DNA from: Roseateles subflavus
GTDB lineage: Bacteria > Pseudomonadota > Gammaproteobacteria > Burkholderiales > Burkholderiaceae_C
Reading direction: 5' to 3'
NCBI RefSeq assembly: GCF_030285365.1
Contig: NZ_JASVDS010000008.1
Location: 1 to 64,000 of the forward strand
Length of the DNA stretch: 64,000 bases
Position 1 is the first letter of the stretch. The number at the start of each line of letters is the position of its first letter. Below the pieces are notes generated by a model, which saw only the letters and a list, made by a program, of their open reading frames with translations, ran no database searches and had not been told where the DNA came from. The position numbers and the translations under genes were made by a program. This document shows, piece by piece, positions 8,543-16,987 of this stretch.

Positions 8543-9808
8543 TCAGCGTGCCGCAGCACGGTGCTGCTGCATCAGCTGCGGCACGAGCTCGGCGCGCGTC
8601 TGCGAAGCGGCCATCGTGCCGAGCAGCAGGCCGTTCTCGCGCATCTCGCGCTGCAGGCCCAGCAGGATCACGTTCTGGACGGCCGTGAGCTGCAGCTGCT
8701 CGCGCGCGACCTCCTCGGGCGAGGCGCCGGCCATCCGGGTTTGCCAGTCCATGTTCATGTACCGGCGTGTGACCTCCAGGTTCATCAATTCGTCCTCGCT
8801 GATGCCCTTGCTTGCCCAGCTCGGCGCCTCTCGGTTCAAGTAGGCCTTGACGAAGTTGCCCTGCTGGCTTTGGATCAGCTGGTTGAGCATGGGGATCGAC
8901 GAAGTGCTCGCGGTCATCATGCCGATGTTGCGACGCATCGGGTGGGTGGCCATCGACATGCGGGCGTCGTAGATGTCCTTGAGCGCCATGTATTTCTTGC
9001 CCTCGTCCGAGGCCAGCTCGCCCTTGTTCAGGTCGCGCATCTGCAGTGGCGAGCTGAGATTGCGCAGGTAGGAGTTCACGACATCGAGGTCCTTGCCATC
9101 AGGATCCAAGGTGCGGCGGATGCGCATGGCCTGGCCAGTCTTCTGGGGACCGTAGACGAGGGTCTCCGCGCGCACATCGCCATCCGCGTAGCCGCTGGTG
9201 TTCGAGGGCGAAAACCCGGCCGTCTGGCAGATGCTGGCACGCATCGCATTGCCGGAACTCGACGCAAAGGTCTCGCACGCCCCCTTGGCGGCGGAGAGTG
9301 CAGTGTTGCCCGGATCGCGCGCAGGCGCCTTGCCCGTCGACTCGTCGACGACGCGCTTCATCGAGCCGACAAGCGAGCCTCCGCCGCGGCTGCCACCGTA
9401 GCCGAGAGAGGCCGAGGACAGAATGGTGGTCCCCATCACCTCGGTCATGCCCTGCGCAGCGGCCGGCACTGAGCATGGGTCGGTGTACTGGTAGCGGCCC
9501 TCCTGCTTGGCGCGCTCGTTGCTGTGCACGACGCGGTTGACGGCATCCGCCTGCAGCTCTGCCGAGCGGCTCACCGAAGTGGCGAGCGCAGCTTCCGCGC
9601 CCTTGATGGTCATCGTGATGACCGAGTTGATTGACTGAGCTGCAGCGGTCGCTGCGCTGGTGATGGCCGTGACCAGCGTCGTGGTGGCCGCAGAAATCGC
9701 CCCCGTCACGCAGGTGTCGCACACCGCGTAGGCAGCGCTCGAAGCCATCAATAGCGTCATGACCATCGATGCGCCGACAAAGGTCTTCTTGAGCTTGAAT
9801 TTCTTCAT
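8543..9808 (-). CDS. Secreted or periplasmic protein, probable transfer-apparatus component
   Basis: 421 residues from ATG 9808 (AAGGGC upstream); the frame open to 10039 is spurious. The start MKKFKLKKTF followed by a hydrophobic run ending SSAAYA is a typical Sec signal peptide. The mature start has a CxxC pair (CDTC), then an Ala/Thr/Ser-rich helical segment, then further cysteines (TDPCSVPAA, AKGACETF, SICQTAGF), fitting disulphide formation outside the cytoplasm. Size and placement are compatible with an IcmX/TraW-type periplasmic transfer protein, but I see no diagnostic motif. Confidence 0.65.
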   Translation of the reverse strand: MKKFKLKKTFVGASMVMTLLMASSAAYAVCDTCVTGAISAATTTLVTAITSAATAAAQSINSVITMTIKGAEAALATSVSRSAELQADAVNRVVHSNERAKQEGRYQYTDPCSVPAAAQGMTEVMGTTILSSASLGYGGSRGGGSLVGSMKRVVDESTGKAPARDPGNTALSAAKGACETFASSSGNAMRASICQTAGFSPSNTSGYADGDVRAETLVYGPQKTGQAMRIRRTLDPDGKDLDVVNSYLRNLSSPLQMRDLNKGELASDEGKKYMALKDIYDARMSMATHPMRRNIGMMTASTSSIPMLNQLIQSQQGNFVKAYLNREAPSWASKGISEDELMNLEVTRRYMNMDWQTRMAGASPEEVAREQLQLTAVQNVILLGLQREMRENGLLLGTMAASQTRAELVPQLMQQHRAAAR

Positions 9809-9818
9809 GGCACTGCCC

Positions 9819-10460
9819 TTACTTGCAGCTCGGGGACAGGGCGCATTGGAGGCGCTCCCAGATATCCGGCCGCGGCGCGGCGGGTTGAGGCGCGGCCCTG
9901 GGGTTTGCATTTGATCCCGAGCCAGGAATGCCGGTGATCGGCACGTTCTGGCCTGTGTTGATGACGTTGCCGCCCAGCATTCCGCCGGTGGCGTTGTTGA
10001 CGGCTGAGTTGACGTCTCCGATATAGCGATTGCTGGCACCCGACACGGTGCCCTGGATCACGTTCCCAGCACTGTCGATCTGGGTCGTCACGATCTGGCA
10101 GGCCCGGGTCATCATGGCGTCCAGCAACTGCTGAAAGTCTGCCGGCGTGATGCTGGGCATGCCGGGGATCATCTTGCTGATGGCGTTCTGGATCTTCTCC
10201 AGGCAAGCCCGCGCATTCGTCGTCGCCTCCTTCGTGGAGGCCTCGCTGCCGGCGATCACACCATTGGCGGAGGACTTCCCGTTGGCGAGCGCGTTCTTGA
10301 TCTGGTCGCAGGGCGACGGCGAGGGCTGGGCGAAGGCCGGGGCCACACCGGCGGCGAACACCGCCAGCATGGCGCCGGCGGCGAGCTGGCGGAAGAAGCG
10401 GCGCAGTTTGCCGAGCTGGCCCGGACTACTGACGCGGGGTTTGGCGGTCAGATCGATCAT
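9819..10460 (-). CDS. Secreted protein, likely partner of the following gene
   Basis: 213 residues. An n-region rich in Arg/Lys (GKLRRFFRQLAAGAML) is followed by a hydrophobic stretch and the cleavage-like site APAFAQ, so it is probably exported. The mature part is helical and Asn/Ala-rich with four cysteines (PSPCDQ, ARACLEK, TRACQIV, LQCALSPSCK). ATG 10460 has GAGGACATC upstream and overlaps the previous gene by 35 bases. It ends 10 bases before another secreted protein; the two may form a periplasmic complex of the transfer machine. Confidence 0.65.
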   Translation of the reverse strand: MIDLTAKPRVSSPGQLGKLRRFFRQLAAGAMLAVFAAGVAPAFAQPSPSPCDQIKNALANGKSSANGVIAGSEASTKEATTNARACLEKIQNAISKMIPGMPSITPADFQQLLDAMMTRACQIVTTQIDSAGNVIQGTVSGASNRYIGDVNSAVNNATGGMLGGNVINTGQNVPITGIPGSGSNANPRAAPQPAAPRPDIWERLQCALSPSCK

Positions 10461-11763
10461 CGATGTCCTCGCTGAAACGGGCCGCCATGCTTTCGACGGC
10501 CATGAAGTTGCGCCGCGTCCAGTCGATCAGGTCAGGCAGGACACGGGTTTCGAATTGAGCATTGGCCTCGGCGCGCCGTTCCTGATGGACGTCGTCGCTG
10601 ATGCCTTCCTCGGCAATCCAGTTCATGAGCTGCCGGGTGCGAGCCACATACTCGGCGCCCATCAGATCGGCCAGCCGCCGTAGAGAGCTCTGCATGTGCG
10701 TGGTGCGCAGGTCGAGACTGTCGATCCTGATATTGCCTTCGCGGGCGATCGACACCAGTTCAGGGGCCAGCATCTCGACGATCTGGGTCGCCGGCCGGTC
10801 GTAGGTGTACCGCTCGATACCAGCGCCCAGGCTGGGATGGTTCACCCAACCCAGCAGATCCCAGAGCGCCATGCGAGCGCTCAGCTCGATGCGGGCGGAG
10901 GCGATGGTGGAGTCGGTGGACTCCACATAGCGCGCAGCGCCGAGATCGTCCAGCGTTGCCCGCAGGCCCACATCCTCCTCGGCCAGATGGAATAGACTTT
11001 CCAGCACTTCGATGTGCTCGATGATCGGCTGGGGCTCCGCGCTCGGGTCGCTCTCCCATCGAGAGGCCACCATCGTCGCCGCGGCCTCTTGGGCCGCCGC
11101 CATGATCCAGCCCTTGTTCGCGTCCAGTGGGGCGATGCTGCTGACCAGGCGCTCCGCGGCCCCACGCGTCTCGTGAAGAAGCCCGGCCAGAGCCTTGCTC
11201 TTCACGCCGTCGGGTACACCGGAGCCCGGCTTGCGCACGATGGCCATGACCAGTCGAGTCAGCACCTTGGCAGCGTTCATGTCCCGGCGCGCAAAGCTTG
11301 CCATCGGCCGCGCCTCGGGCTTCACAAGGCGCCCGAATGCCGATGGCGCGGCGCCAGAAGCCCCCGCGCTCTCGTAGGAACGGGCGGGAGCGACATCCTC
11401 GATCTGCACCTCACCAGGCGGGTGGGCGAGCCTGCGGAAGATGCTGTCGACCTCCAGCTTCTCGCCCACCTCGGCCGCGCCCGCCTGGGCCTGCTGGGCG
11501 GAACCAGCATCGCGCCCGGGTGCCCTTTGCCGGGCAAGCTTGTCGAATGGCGAGCCCGTCTTGCTGGGTGCGGATTCCAGCTCGTGCACGGTATCCTCGA
11601 GCTGACGACGCGCCTCCAGCGCAGCGCCGGCGATGCAGGCCTCATCGCTGGCATCGCCCTGATGAGCGCCCTGGCGAGAGGCCGCACCGTGTTCCGGACC
11701 GCCAGCGCCGCGGCGCGATGCCCGGCTCAGTGCTGCAAAGCTGCTGCCGTCGCCAATGGCCAT
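10426..11763 (-). CDS. Unknown large helical protein
   Basis: 445 residues from ATG 11763, which overlaps the preceding gene; the frame is open to 11838. The N-terminal 150 residues are low-complexity (Ala/Gly/Arg/Gln) and look disordered. The remainder is mainly alpha-helical (MNAAKVLTRLVMAIVRKPG, and SARIELSARMALWDLLGWVN). No signal peptide, membrane segment or nucleotide-binding motif. Its place beside secreted transfer-like proteins suggests a mating-pore accessory role, but nothing in the sequence proves it. Confidence 0.65.
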   Translation of the reverse strand: MAIGDGSSFAALSRASRRGAGGPEHGAASRQGAHQGDASDEACIAGAALEARRQLEDTVHELESAPSKTGSPFDKLARQRAPGRDAGSAQQAQAGAAEVGEKLEVDSIFRRLAHPPGEVQIEDVAPARSYESAGASGAAPSAFGRLVKPEARPMASFARRDMNAAKVLTRLVMAIVRKPGSGVPDGVKSKALAGLLHETRGAAERLVSSIAPLDANKGWIMAAAQEAAATMVASRWESDPSAEPQPIIEHIEVLESLFHLAEEDVGLRATLDDLGAARYVESTDSTIASARIELSARMALWDLLGWVNHPSLGAGIERYTYDRPATQIVEMLAPELVSIAREGNIRIDSLDLRTTHMQSSLRRLADLMGAEYVARTRQLMNWIAEEGISDDVHQERRAEANAQFETRVLPDLIDWTRRNFMAVESMAARFSEDIDDRSDRQTPRQ

Positions 11764-12185
11764 TCGACCCTCGCGTCTGGGTTGTCGAGCATTCCAGCCA
11801 ATGAGCCATTGCGGTAATGGTCGTAGATCGGCTGACACTCGATGTGCTCGCCAGGCTTGATCTGGAACACCTTGTTGGTGGCATAGACGAACATCAGGGC
11901 GCGCATCACGCCCTGCATGTCGGACTGAATTGGCGGCACCTTGGCATAAACACCGAACATCGCTGCCTCGTCCCGCCGGTACTGGACGCCCAGAGTGGCG
12001 TCCTTCCCAAAGAGTTCCTTGGCCGCCATCTCGGCGTGCATGGCAATCACCGGAAGCAGGGCCTCCGGAGACAGCATCAGGATGGCCGCCTGGGGTTGAC
12101 CATCGGCGAGCAACTTGACGCGGCGTGCGCGCAGGTAGGCCGCCAACACGCGCTCCATCGACAACGACTGAATCCTGACGCCCAT
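11727..12185 (-). CDS. Unknown protein
   Basis: 152 residues with a strong ribosome binding site (GGAGGTTCC before ATG 12185). The N-terminal part is helical (SMERVLAAYLRARRVKLLAD), and the middle contains MHAEMAAKELFGKDATLGVQ. The 3' end overlaps the next gene by 37 bases, suggesting coupled translation. No recognised family. Confidence 0.65.
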   Translation of the reverse strand: MGVRIQSLSMERVLAAYLRARRVKLLADGQPQAAILMLSPEALLPVIAMHAEMAAKELFGKDATLGVQYRRDEAAMFGVYAKVPPIQSDMQGVMRALMFVYATNKVFQIKPGEHIECQPIYDHYRNGSLAGMLDNPDARVEWPLATAAALQH

Positions 12186-12206
12186 CGGAACCTCCGCACT
12201 ACTGGG

Positions 12207-12725
12207 TCAGCACATCCGCGCCCGGTCGGCGTACTCGGTCATGGACGACTCGATTTCGTCGTCGTGCTGAGAGACCAGCTGCGGATCCATCTGGCTGGCG
12301 AGGCCCGCCTTCTCCAGGGCAGCAGCGCCGAGACGAGGCAACTTGGTTTCCTTCTCGATCGGCGGCTGGCCGAGGTCACCGTACATGAACTCATCCCCCT
12401 CGATGTAGTTGACGATGTTCAGGCTCACCAGCCGCAGCCGCTTGGACAGGCCAACGGGATCCTGCTCCGCGAACTCTGCGAACTTCCTCGCCCAGCTGGT
12501 GATCCTCAAGGACTCATAGACCGGGCCGACGTCCAGCAGGCAGCCCTTGCAGTTGCCGCGGAGCCATTCAAGCTCTTCACGGGCTTCACGGCTTTCCAGC
12601 TTCGGATCCTTGGCGATCACTTCCACGCTGTCGCGCAGCAGATCCAGGGCCAGTCGCACATGTCCTTCCCGGCAGAAGTAGTCCTGCGACGGGAAGTTGG
12701 ACGGAGACGGATTCACGTTATGCAT
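12207..12725 (-). CDS. Unknown protein
   Basis: 172 residues, soluble and helical, starting at ATG 12725 behind GGGAGG. A two-cysteine pattern (WLRGNCKGCLLDVGPVYES) in the middle could bind metal; Cys18 lies in the Phe/Tyr-rich start (QDYFCREGHVRLALDLL). The C-terminal third is acidic. Function unknown. Confidence 0.65.
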   Translation of the reverse strand: MHNVNPSPSNFPSQDYFCREGHVRLALDLLRDSVEVIAKDPKLESREAREELEWLRGNCKGCLLDVGPVYESLRITSWARKFAEFAEQDPVGLSKRLRLVSLNIVNYIEGDEFMYGDLGQPPIEKETKLPRLGAAALEKAGLASQMDPQLVSQHDDEIESSMTEYADRARMC

Positions 12726-12737
12726 GTTGCCTCCCGA

Positions 12738-12953
12738 TCAGCTGGCCGCCCGCAACGAGCGGAGGATCGTCGAGCGCATGGTCTCGATGTCGGCGACAGA
12801 CATGCCCAGCTCGGCTGCGGCGCTCTCAATCGAGAGGCCGCGGCTGTAGAGGGCGTCGAACAGTTTGCGCTGATCGGCCGGCAGCTTCTCGCTGGCGCTC
12901 AGCATCCGAGACAGGTTGGGCATGGCGTTCTCACTTGGTAGGGTGGAAGGCAT
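12738..12953 (-). CDS. Small helix-turn-helix protein (sigma region 4-like)
   Basis: 71 residues. The central part DQRKLFDALYSRGLSIESAA followed by ELGMSVADIETMRSTILR has the spacing of a sigma-70 region 4/LuxR-type helix-turn-helix, so it probably binds DNA. No sigma region 2 is present. It could regulate the element's operons and is one candidate to read the 22-bp palindromes described below. An internal ATG at 12923 is an equally likely start because neither start has a clear ribosome binding site. Confidence 0.6.
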   Translation of the reverse strand: MPSTLPSENAMPNLSRMLSASEKLPADQRKLFDALYSRGLSIESAAAELGMSVADIETMRSTILRSLRAAS

Positions 12954-12986
12954 AGGTATGAGAGATTGGACGCAAGTGCGGCCAGG

Positions 12987-13307
12987 CTAGTGCATCCGTT
13001 CGAAGCGCGCGCGGAGATCGGCGGAGTGGCCGTTGCGCAGCACATCAAGCGCCGTCTCGACCTCGTTGGCTGCTGCCGAGCAGTTCTCGGCGCTGGGCGA
13101 AATGCCCGCGGCGATCATGCCCAGCACGCGCTTGGCGAAGGAAACGTCCACCGCCTCCTCGAAATCGCGCATGAATTCGGCGACGGCCATCTGCGCTTCT
13201 CGCGCGTTGACTTGGCTCGGCATGATCCCGCTGCGCATCCACAGCAGGGCTTTGCGCGCCTGAACCAGGCCGCGGCCCTCTTCAACAGATTGGGTGGCGC
13301 TGCTCAC
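12987..13307 (-). CDS. Unknown small helical protein
   Basis: 106 residues from a GTG at 13307 preceded by GGAGGTG at ideal spacing; the frame runs on to 13364, but that part overlaps the palindrome at 13343-13364 and is not coding. The protein is nearly all helix (AREAQMAVAEFMRDFEEAVD), with one cysteine in ENCSAAANEVE. With its own palindromic operator it probably starts a sub-operon. Function unknown. Confidence 0.65.
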   Translation of the reverse strand: MSSATQSVEEGRGLVQARKALLWMRSGIMPSQVNAREAQMAVAEFMRDFEEAVDVSFAKRVLGMIAAGISPSAENCSAAANEVETALDVLRNGHSADLRARFERMH

Positions 13308-13342
13308 GATGGCACCTCCAGTTGGGATGTGTCTGATTGGAT

Positions 13343-13364
13343 TTGCATTGTACTCATTATGCAA
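13343..13364. promoter_or_regulatory. 22-bp palindromic operator, copy C
   Basis: TTGCAT and ATGCAA separated by exactly 10 bases, a perfect 6-bp inverted repeat. It lies 36 bp upstream of the GTG start at 13307. The same half-sites and spacing occur at 15474, 23834, 55304 and, with one degenerate half, 37046. Confidence 0.65.
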
Positions 13365-13385
13365 TTCTTATCTCGGGCGGGAAGC

Positions 13386-13901
13386 CTACTTTTTGGTGCC
13401 CGGCACCACCGCCTTGCAATTCCCGACTTGCTGCTTGGCCTGTGCGACAACCTGGTCCACGAACTGGTAGTTGTGATCAACCACCCGCCGCCAGTCGACC
13501 TTGCCTTCCTCGATGAGCCCGAAGGCGATTTCCCATTTCGCCGTCATCGCAACATCGGTCAGGGTCTCGGGCACCAGCGTGATCACGTGGCGCGCGAAGT
13601 CGGAGGAGCGGAGCTCATGCTTCTTGCCCTTCTTGACGGATTGCAGCAGCCCTCGGGCAATCAGGCTCTCGATCATGGGAACCCGGGTCCGGCTGGTGCC
13701 GAGGCCATCGACCTGCTTGAGCACTTCCCGATCCTGGGGCGTGCGCGCGAACTTGTAGGCGGACACCATGTCATCGAGCAGGGTGTCCTGCGTGTAGCGA
13801 TCGGGCGGCTGGGTCACCTTGGCCTCCACACGTGCGCCTGCCGCTCGAATGACTTGGCCAACCGTGTACCCGGACAACGGGCTGCTGCGAACCTGGGACA
13901 C
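13386..13901 (-). CDS. Topoisomerase III, C-terminal portion encoded as a separate gene
   Basis: 171 residues that align with the end of a type IA topoisomerase core: PPDRYTQDTLLDDM corresponds to the family segment PPxRYTEATLLKAM, then GLGTSRTRVPMIESLIARGL matches GIGTPATRAxIIExLIxRG, then ETLTDVAMTAKWE matches the LxxPxxTAxWE segment. The gene upstream ends just before this part. The start is GTG at 13901 with AGAGGAGAG well placed, so it is translated on its own and is in another frame. The two products probably assemble into one enzyme that decatenates or relaxes element DNA. Confidence 0.8.
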   Translation of the reverse strand: MSQVRSSPLSGYTVGQVIRAAGARVEAKVTQPPDRYTQDTLLDDMVSAYKFARTPQDREVLKQVDGLGTSRTRVPMIESLIARGLLQSVKKGKKHELRSSDFARHVITLVPETLTDVAMTAKWEIAFGLIEEGKVDWRRVVDHNYQFVDQVVAQAKQQVGNCKAVVPGTKK

Positions 13902-13915
13902 TTCGTCTCTCCTCT

Positions 13916-15433
13916 TCAGCGCATGCGCTCGCCGCCAGCGCGATCGGCCTCGCCGTCGTGTTCTGCTTCCTCCGCGGCATCCGCATCGCGGCTGCTCAGC
14001 TCCTGATCCCCCTCGACCTCCTTCCAGCCCAAGCGGGTCACTTCTCGGCGGGAGGCACGGAACTCGTCCTGGCCAAACAGGGCCGCCAGCGAGTGACGCA
14101 GGAACTCGTGCGCCGGATAGAACTGCGCCATGAAGCGCTTCGAGACGGTGTCGAAGACCGCCTTCTCTTCGGCCGTGGCAGACGTCGGCAGCTTGCCCGT
14201 GGGGATGATGGCGTAGTGCTCGTCGACCTTGGCGTCATTCCAGGCCTTGCTCTTGAGCATCGGATTGGCGCCGGCCGCCGCCTGCGGGTACAGGCGCGCC
14301 AGTGCGGCCAGGGTCTGGTTGGCATCGGAATGCAAGGACTGCGGCAGGAACTGGCAGTCCGTGCCAACGTAGCTGATGGCTTTGTGCCGCTCGTAAAGCG
14401 ATTGCGCGGCCCGCTCGGCTTCCTTGGGCGTCATGCCCGTCCGCTTCGCGACGGTAGAGGCCAGCGTGGCGGCCGAGAATGGCAGCGGCGGCTCGACCCT
14501 TCCCGTCTTGCTGTCGCAAACAGAAATCGTGCCCTGCAGACCGCGCGAAATCTTGTCCACCATCTCGCGTGCGATGCGCTCATCGATGATCCGGCCCTGC
14601 GCGTCGAAGCCCGGCATGCCCTCGGCGCCCGCGCGCTTGAACCAGCGCATTTCCGTCCCGTCGGGCAGCGTCACCACGGGCACGAAGTAGTTCGACGGCT
14701 TGAACCTGTCGATCTCCTCGTCGCGCTTGACCACCAGGTAAAGGACCGGCGTCTGGACCCGGCCCAGGGACATCCGGTTGTAACCGGTCACAGCCTGATA
14801 GGCCATCGACGCGTTGTAGCCGGTCGCTGCATCACAGTGCTGTCGCGCCAGCGCTGCCAGCCGGCGACGAACCCACTTCGGATCGCCGTTTCGCTCGAGC
14901 GCGCCGACGATCTTCACGATGTCGTCCTCCTTGTTGGACACGAGTGGCAGACGCCAGACCGGTTTGGTGCTGCCGAGAGGATCAATGCCGACATGCTCGA
15001 GCATTTCATCCACGATCAGCTGACCTTCACGGTCGATGTCGCCGGCGTTGACAATTTCCTTGGCAGACTTGAAGAGCTTGATCAGGGTCTTGTACTGGGC
15101 TGGCGGCACCGGTTTGCCGTCCCGCATCTTCGGCTTGCCATCCTTGACGTCGGGCTTGGGCGCATATTCGAAATCGTTGACGCGCACAGGCAGGATCTTG
15201 GCGAAGAACTCCTCCTTCTTGGCCGCCTTCTGCGCCTCGTTGAGGAAGATCGGCTCGATCATGTGACCGAAGAAGGGGGCGACGACGTCGCCGTTGGACA
15301 GCTCGTAGTAGCCGTCCGCGCGGGCAGTCCCTTGATTGGTGACCTTCGCGCCGAAGGCCTTCGTCAAACCCGCGACTAGCGCGCTGGCCATATTGGGCTT
15401 CTCGACAACCCAGAGCTTCTTAGGTGCAACCAT
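13916..15433 (-). CDS. Topoisomerase III, N-terminal portion with toprim and active-site domains
   Basis: 505 residues of a TopB/TraE-like type IA topoisomerase. Toprim features are VEKPNMASALV at 10-20 and the metal motif DIDREG at 132-137; SLGRVQTPVLYLVV (222-235) is the conserved core. The nucleophile is Y355 in ISYVGTD; the usual motif is YPRTD, so the Pro and the Arg are replaced by Val and Gly. The protein stops after GWKEVEGDQE in an acidic tail, where full-length enzymes continue into the segment encoded by the next gene. It probably starts the operon, with a palindromic operator 41 bp upstream. Confidence 0.85.
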   Translation of the reverse strand: MVAPKKLWVVEKPNMASALVAGLTKAFGAKVTNQGTARADGYYELSNGDVVAPFFGHMIEPIFLNEAQKAAKKEEFFAKILPVRVNDFEYAPKPDVKDGKPKMRDGKPVPPAQYKTLIKLFKSAKEIVNAGDIDREGQLIVDEMLEHVGIDPLGSTKPVWRLPLVSNKEDDIVKIVGALERNGDPKWVRRRLAALARQHCDAATGYNASMAYQAVTGYNRMSLGRVQTPVLYLVVKRDEEIDRFKPSNYFVPVVTLPDGTEMRWFKRAGAEGMPGFDAQGRIIDERIAREMVDKISRGLQGTISVCDSKTGRVEPPLPFSAATLASTVAKRTGMTPKEAERAAQSLYERHKAISYVGTDCQFLPQSLHSDANQTLAALARLYPQAAAGANPMLKSKAWNDAKVDEHYAIIPTGKLPTSATAEEKAVFDTVSKRFMAQFYPAHEFLRHSLAALFGQDEFRASRREVTRLGWKEVEGDQELSSRDADAAEEAEHDGEADRAGGERMR

Positions 15434-15473
15434 CTGCGGAAGGTCCAGCGCCAGCGGCGGCAGACTATTTGTT

Positions 15474-15495
15474 TTGCATTACTACTATTTTGCAA
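15474..15495. promoter_or_regulatory. 22-bp palindromic operator, copy B
   Basis: TTGCAT-N10-TTGCAA, with TACTACTA inside the spacer, as in copy A at 23834. It lies between the divergent topoisomerase gene (start 15433) and the gene at 15648, so it could control both. Confidence 0.6.
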
Positions 15496-15647
15496 TGGTA
15501 ATTCATGGGCTGGGCTGCCGCAACCAATCCAGCTTTTGCATCCGCTAAGATGCACCCATGCTGGCCCGGCACTCCGGATGGATAAGAGGGCGCGCTTGTA
15601 TCAACCCTTGAGCTGCGCAACGCCGCAGCGAGACTGGAGATCACCCC

Positions 15648-16892
15648 ATGAGCATGTCGCTCCTGCGTGCGCTCGCCAATTCGGCGCGCAGCCACCTTGC
15701 TGCCCTCAAGTCCCAGGCCAGGAAGCTGCATGCCGCAGCGCCCGACGTCTTCGGGCATTCGGTTCCCTTGGACGTCTGCCAGCAGGCGATCGCGCGGGCC
15801 AATGGCTTTCGCGCCTGGACAGAAGTCACACGGCTGGCCGAGCAAGTCGGCCAGGACCGAAGCCAGCCCGCCTGGACGATTCACCATCGCGAGCCCCTGC
15901 ATGAGCAATGCCTTCAGGCGCTCTATACCGCCGACGTCGAGTTGGATGAGAGCCGCGCGGTCGTGATGCTCGGGAGCCCTGAGCACGCAGCAGTTCCCGC
16001 CGTGTGCCTGTGGGCCGAGCAGATCTCCGCGCAACGCATGCCCGGGGTGATCGTCATCGACACACAGGCAGCCACCTACCAGAAATCGCCTGTGGGACAG
16101 GCAGCCAAGGCCTTGGGCCTCGCGGAGATCTTCCAGTCTTTCCGAGTGGTCGACACACGCGCTCCGTCCCTGCATCTGGTCCTGGAAGGGCGAGCAAGAG
16201 CATGGGTGTCCGCCATCCGATGCGGCCTGTCGGCGTCAACCGCAGCGCAGCTGGACGACCGGAACATCCTGACCATTCTGGAGAGCCTGCTGGACAAGCT
16301 TGGCCGGCGGTCGATCAACAATGGCCATGAGTCCGGCTTCGACAGCTACAACTTCGGCTACGTGGCGCACCTCCTGACCAACCATGCGGCCGTCCTGCAG
16401 ATGGAGTGGGACTATGTGGACCGCACCGAGGTCATCGACCGCTTTCTGCACGAAACGCACTCGCCTGCAGTGGCCGAAGCCATGACTGAGCTGCAGGGGC
16501 TGCTGAAGGCCCTCGAGCACCGGCTCCCGGGCACCGGCACCCTGCTGGCCAGCGAGACGCGGCATCGGCCGACCGTCATCCTGTTCGACGCGCATGATCC
16601 GGTATCTGCAACCCTGGCAGCCCTGATCCGCGACATGCACTACGCACCCTATGTGAGCACACGCACGTTCCGGCCCTGCTTGTACCTGAGCACCCAGGCG
16701 CCTGATCGACTGCCCAGGCTGCTTGAGTTCGGTGCCAACACCATCGTTGTCGCAGGCAATCAGGACCCTCGCAGCTCCCTCTGGGACCACAGCGCGACAA
16801 GGCATCCGCTGATGGTCACCGTCGACGACGCCGAGCTCACGGTGTCTGGCAAGTCAACGACCTATCGCATCGACACTGACCACCCCCGCTAA
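15648..16892 (+). CDS. Unknown protein with glyoxalase-associated-type N-terminal helices
   Basis: 414 residues. The N-terminus (LKSQARKLHAAAPDVFGHSV, then ANGFRAWTEV) resembles a short domain common in plasmid and island proteins that ends in HGFRxWxxL. The rest shows alternating strands and helices (GVIVIDTQAATYQKSP, RPTVILFDAHDP, ANTIVVAGNQDP) like a Rossmann or P-loop fold, but no Walker A is visible. The start at 15648 has GGAG eight bases upstream. It is transcribed away from the topoisomerase and converges on the SNO helicase. Role unknown. Confidence 0.7.
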   Translation: MSMSLLRALANSARSHLAALKSQARKLHAAAPDVFGHSVPLDVCQQAIARANGFRAWTEVTRLAEQVGQDRSQPAWTIHHREPLHEQCLQALYTADVELDESRAVVMLGSPEHAAVPAVCLWAEQISAQRMPGVIVIDTQAATYQKSPVGQAAKALGLAEIFQSFRVVDTRAPSLHLVLEGRARAWVSAIRCGLSASTAAQLDDRNILTILESLLDKLGRRSINNGHESGFDSYNFGYVAHLLTNHAAVLQMEWDYVDRTEVIDRFLHETHSPAVAEAMTELQGLLKALEHRLPGTGTLLASETRHRPTVILFDAHDPVSATLAALIRDMHYAPYVSTRTFRPCLYLSTQAPDRLPRLLEFGANTIVVAGNQDPRSSLWDHSATRHPLMVTVDDAELTVSGKSTTYRIDTDHPR

Positions 16893-16987
16893 GCCGGAGT
16901 ACGGGCGGCGTTCAGGTATCAGAATGTGGTGATTCAGATGTCAGAGCGCCTGGCGACCAACCGGCCTTGACGATGGCCGGAGGCGCC

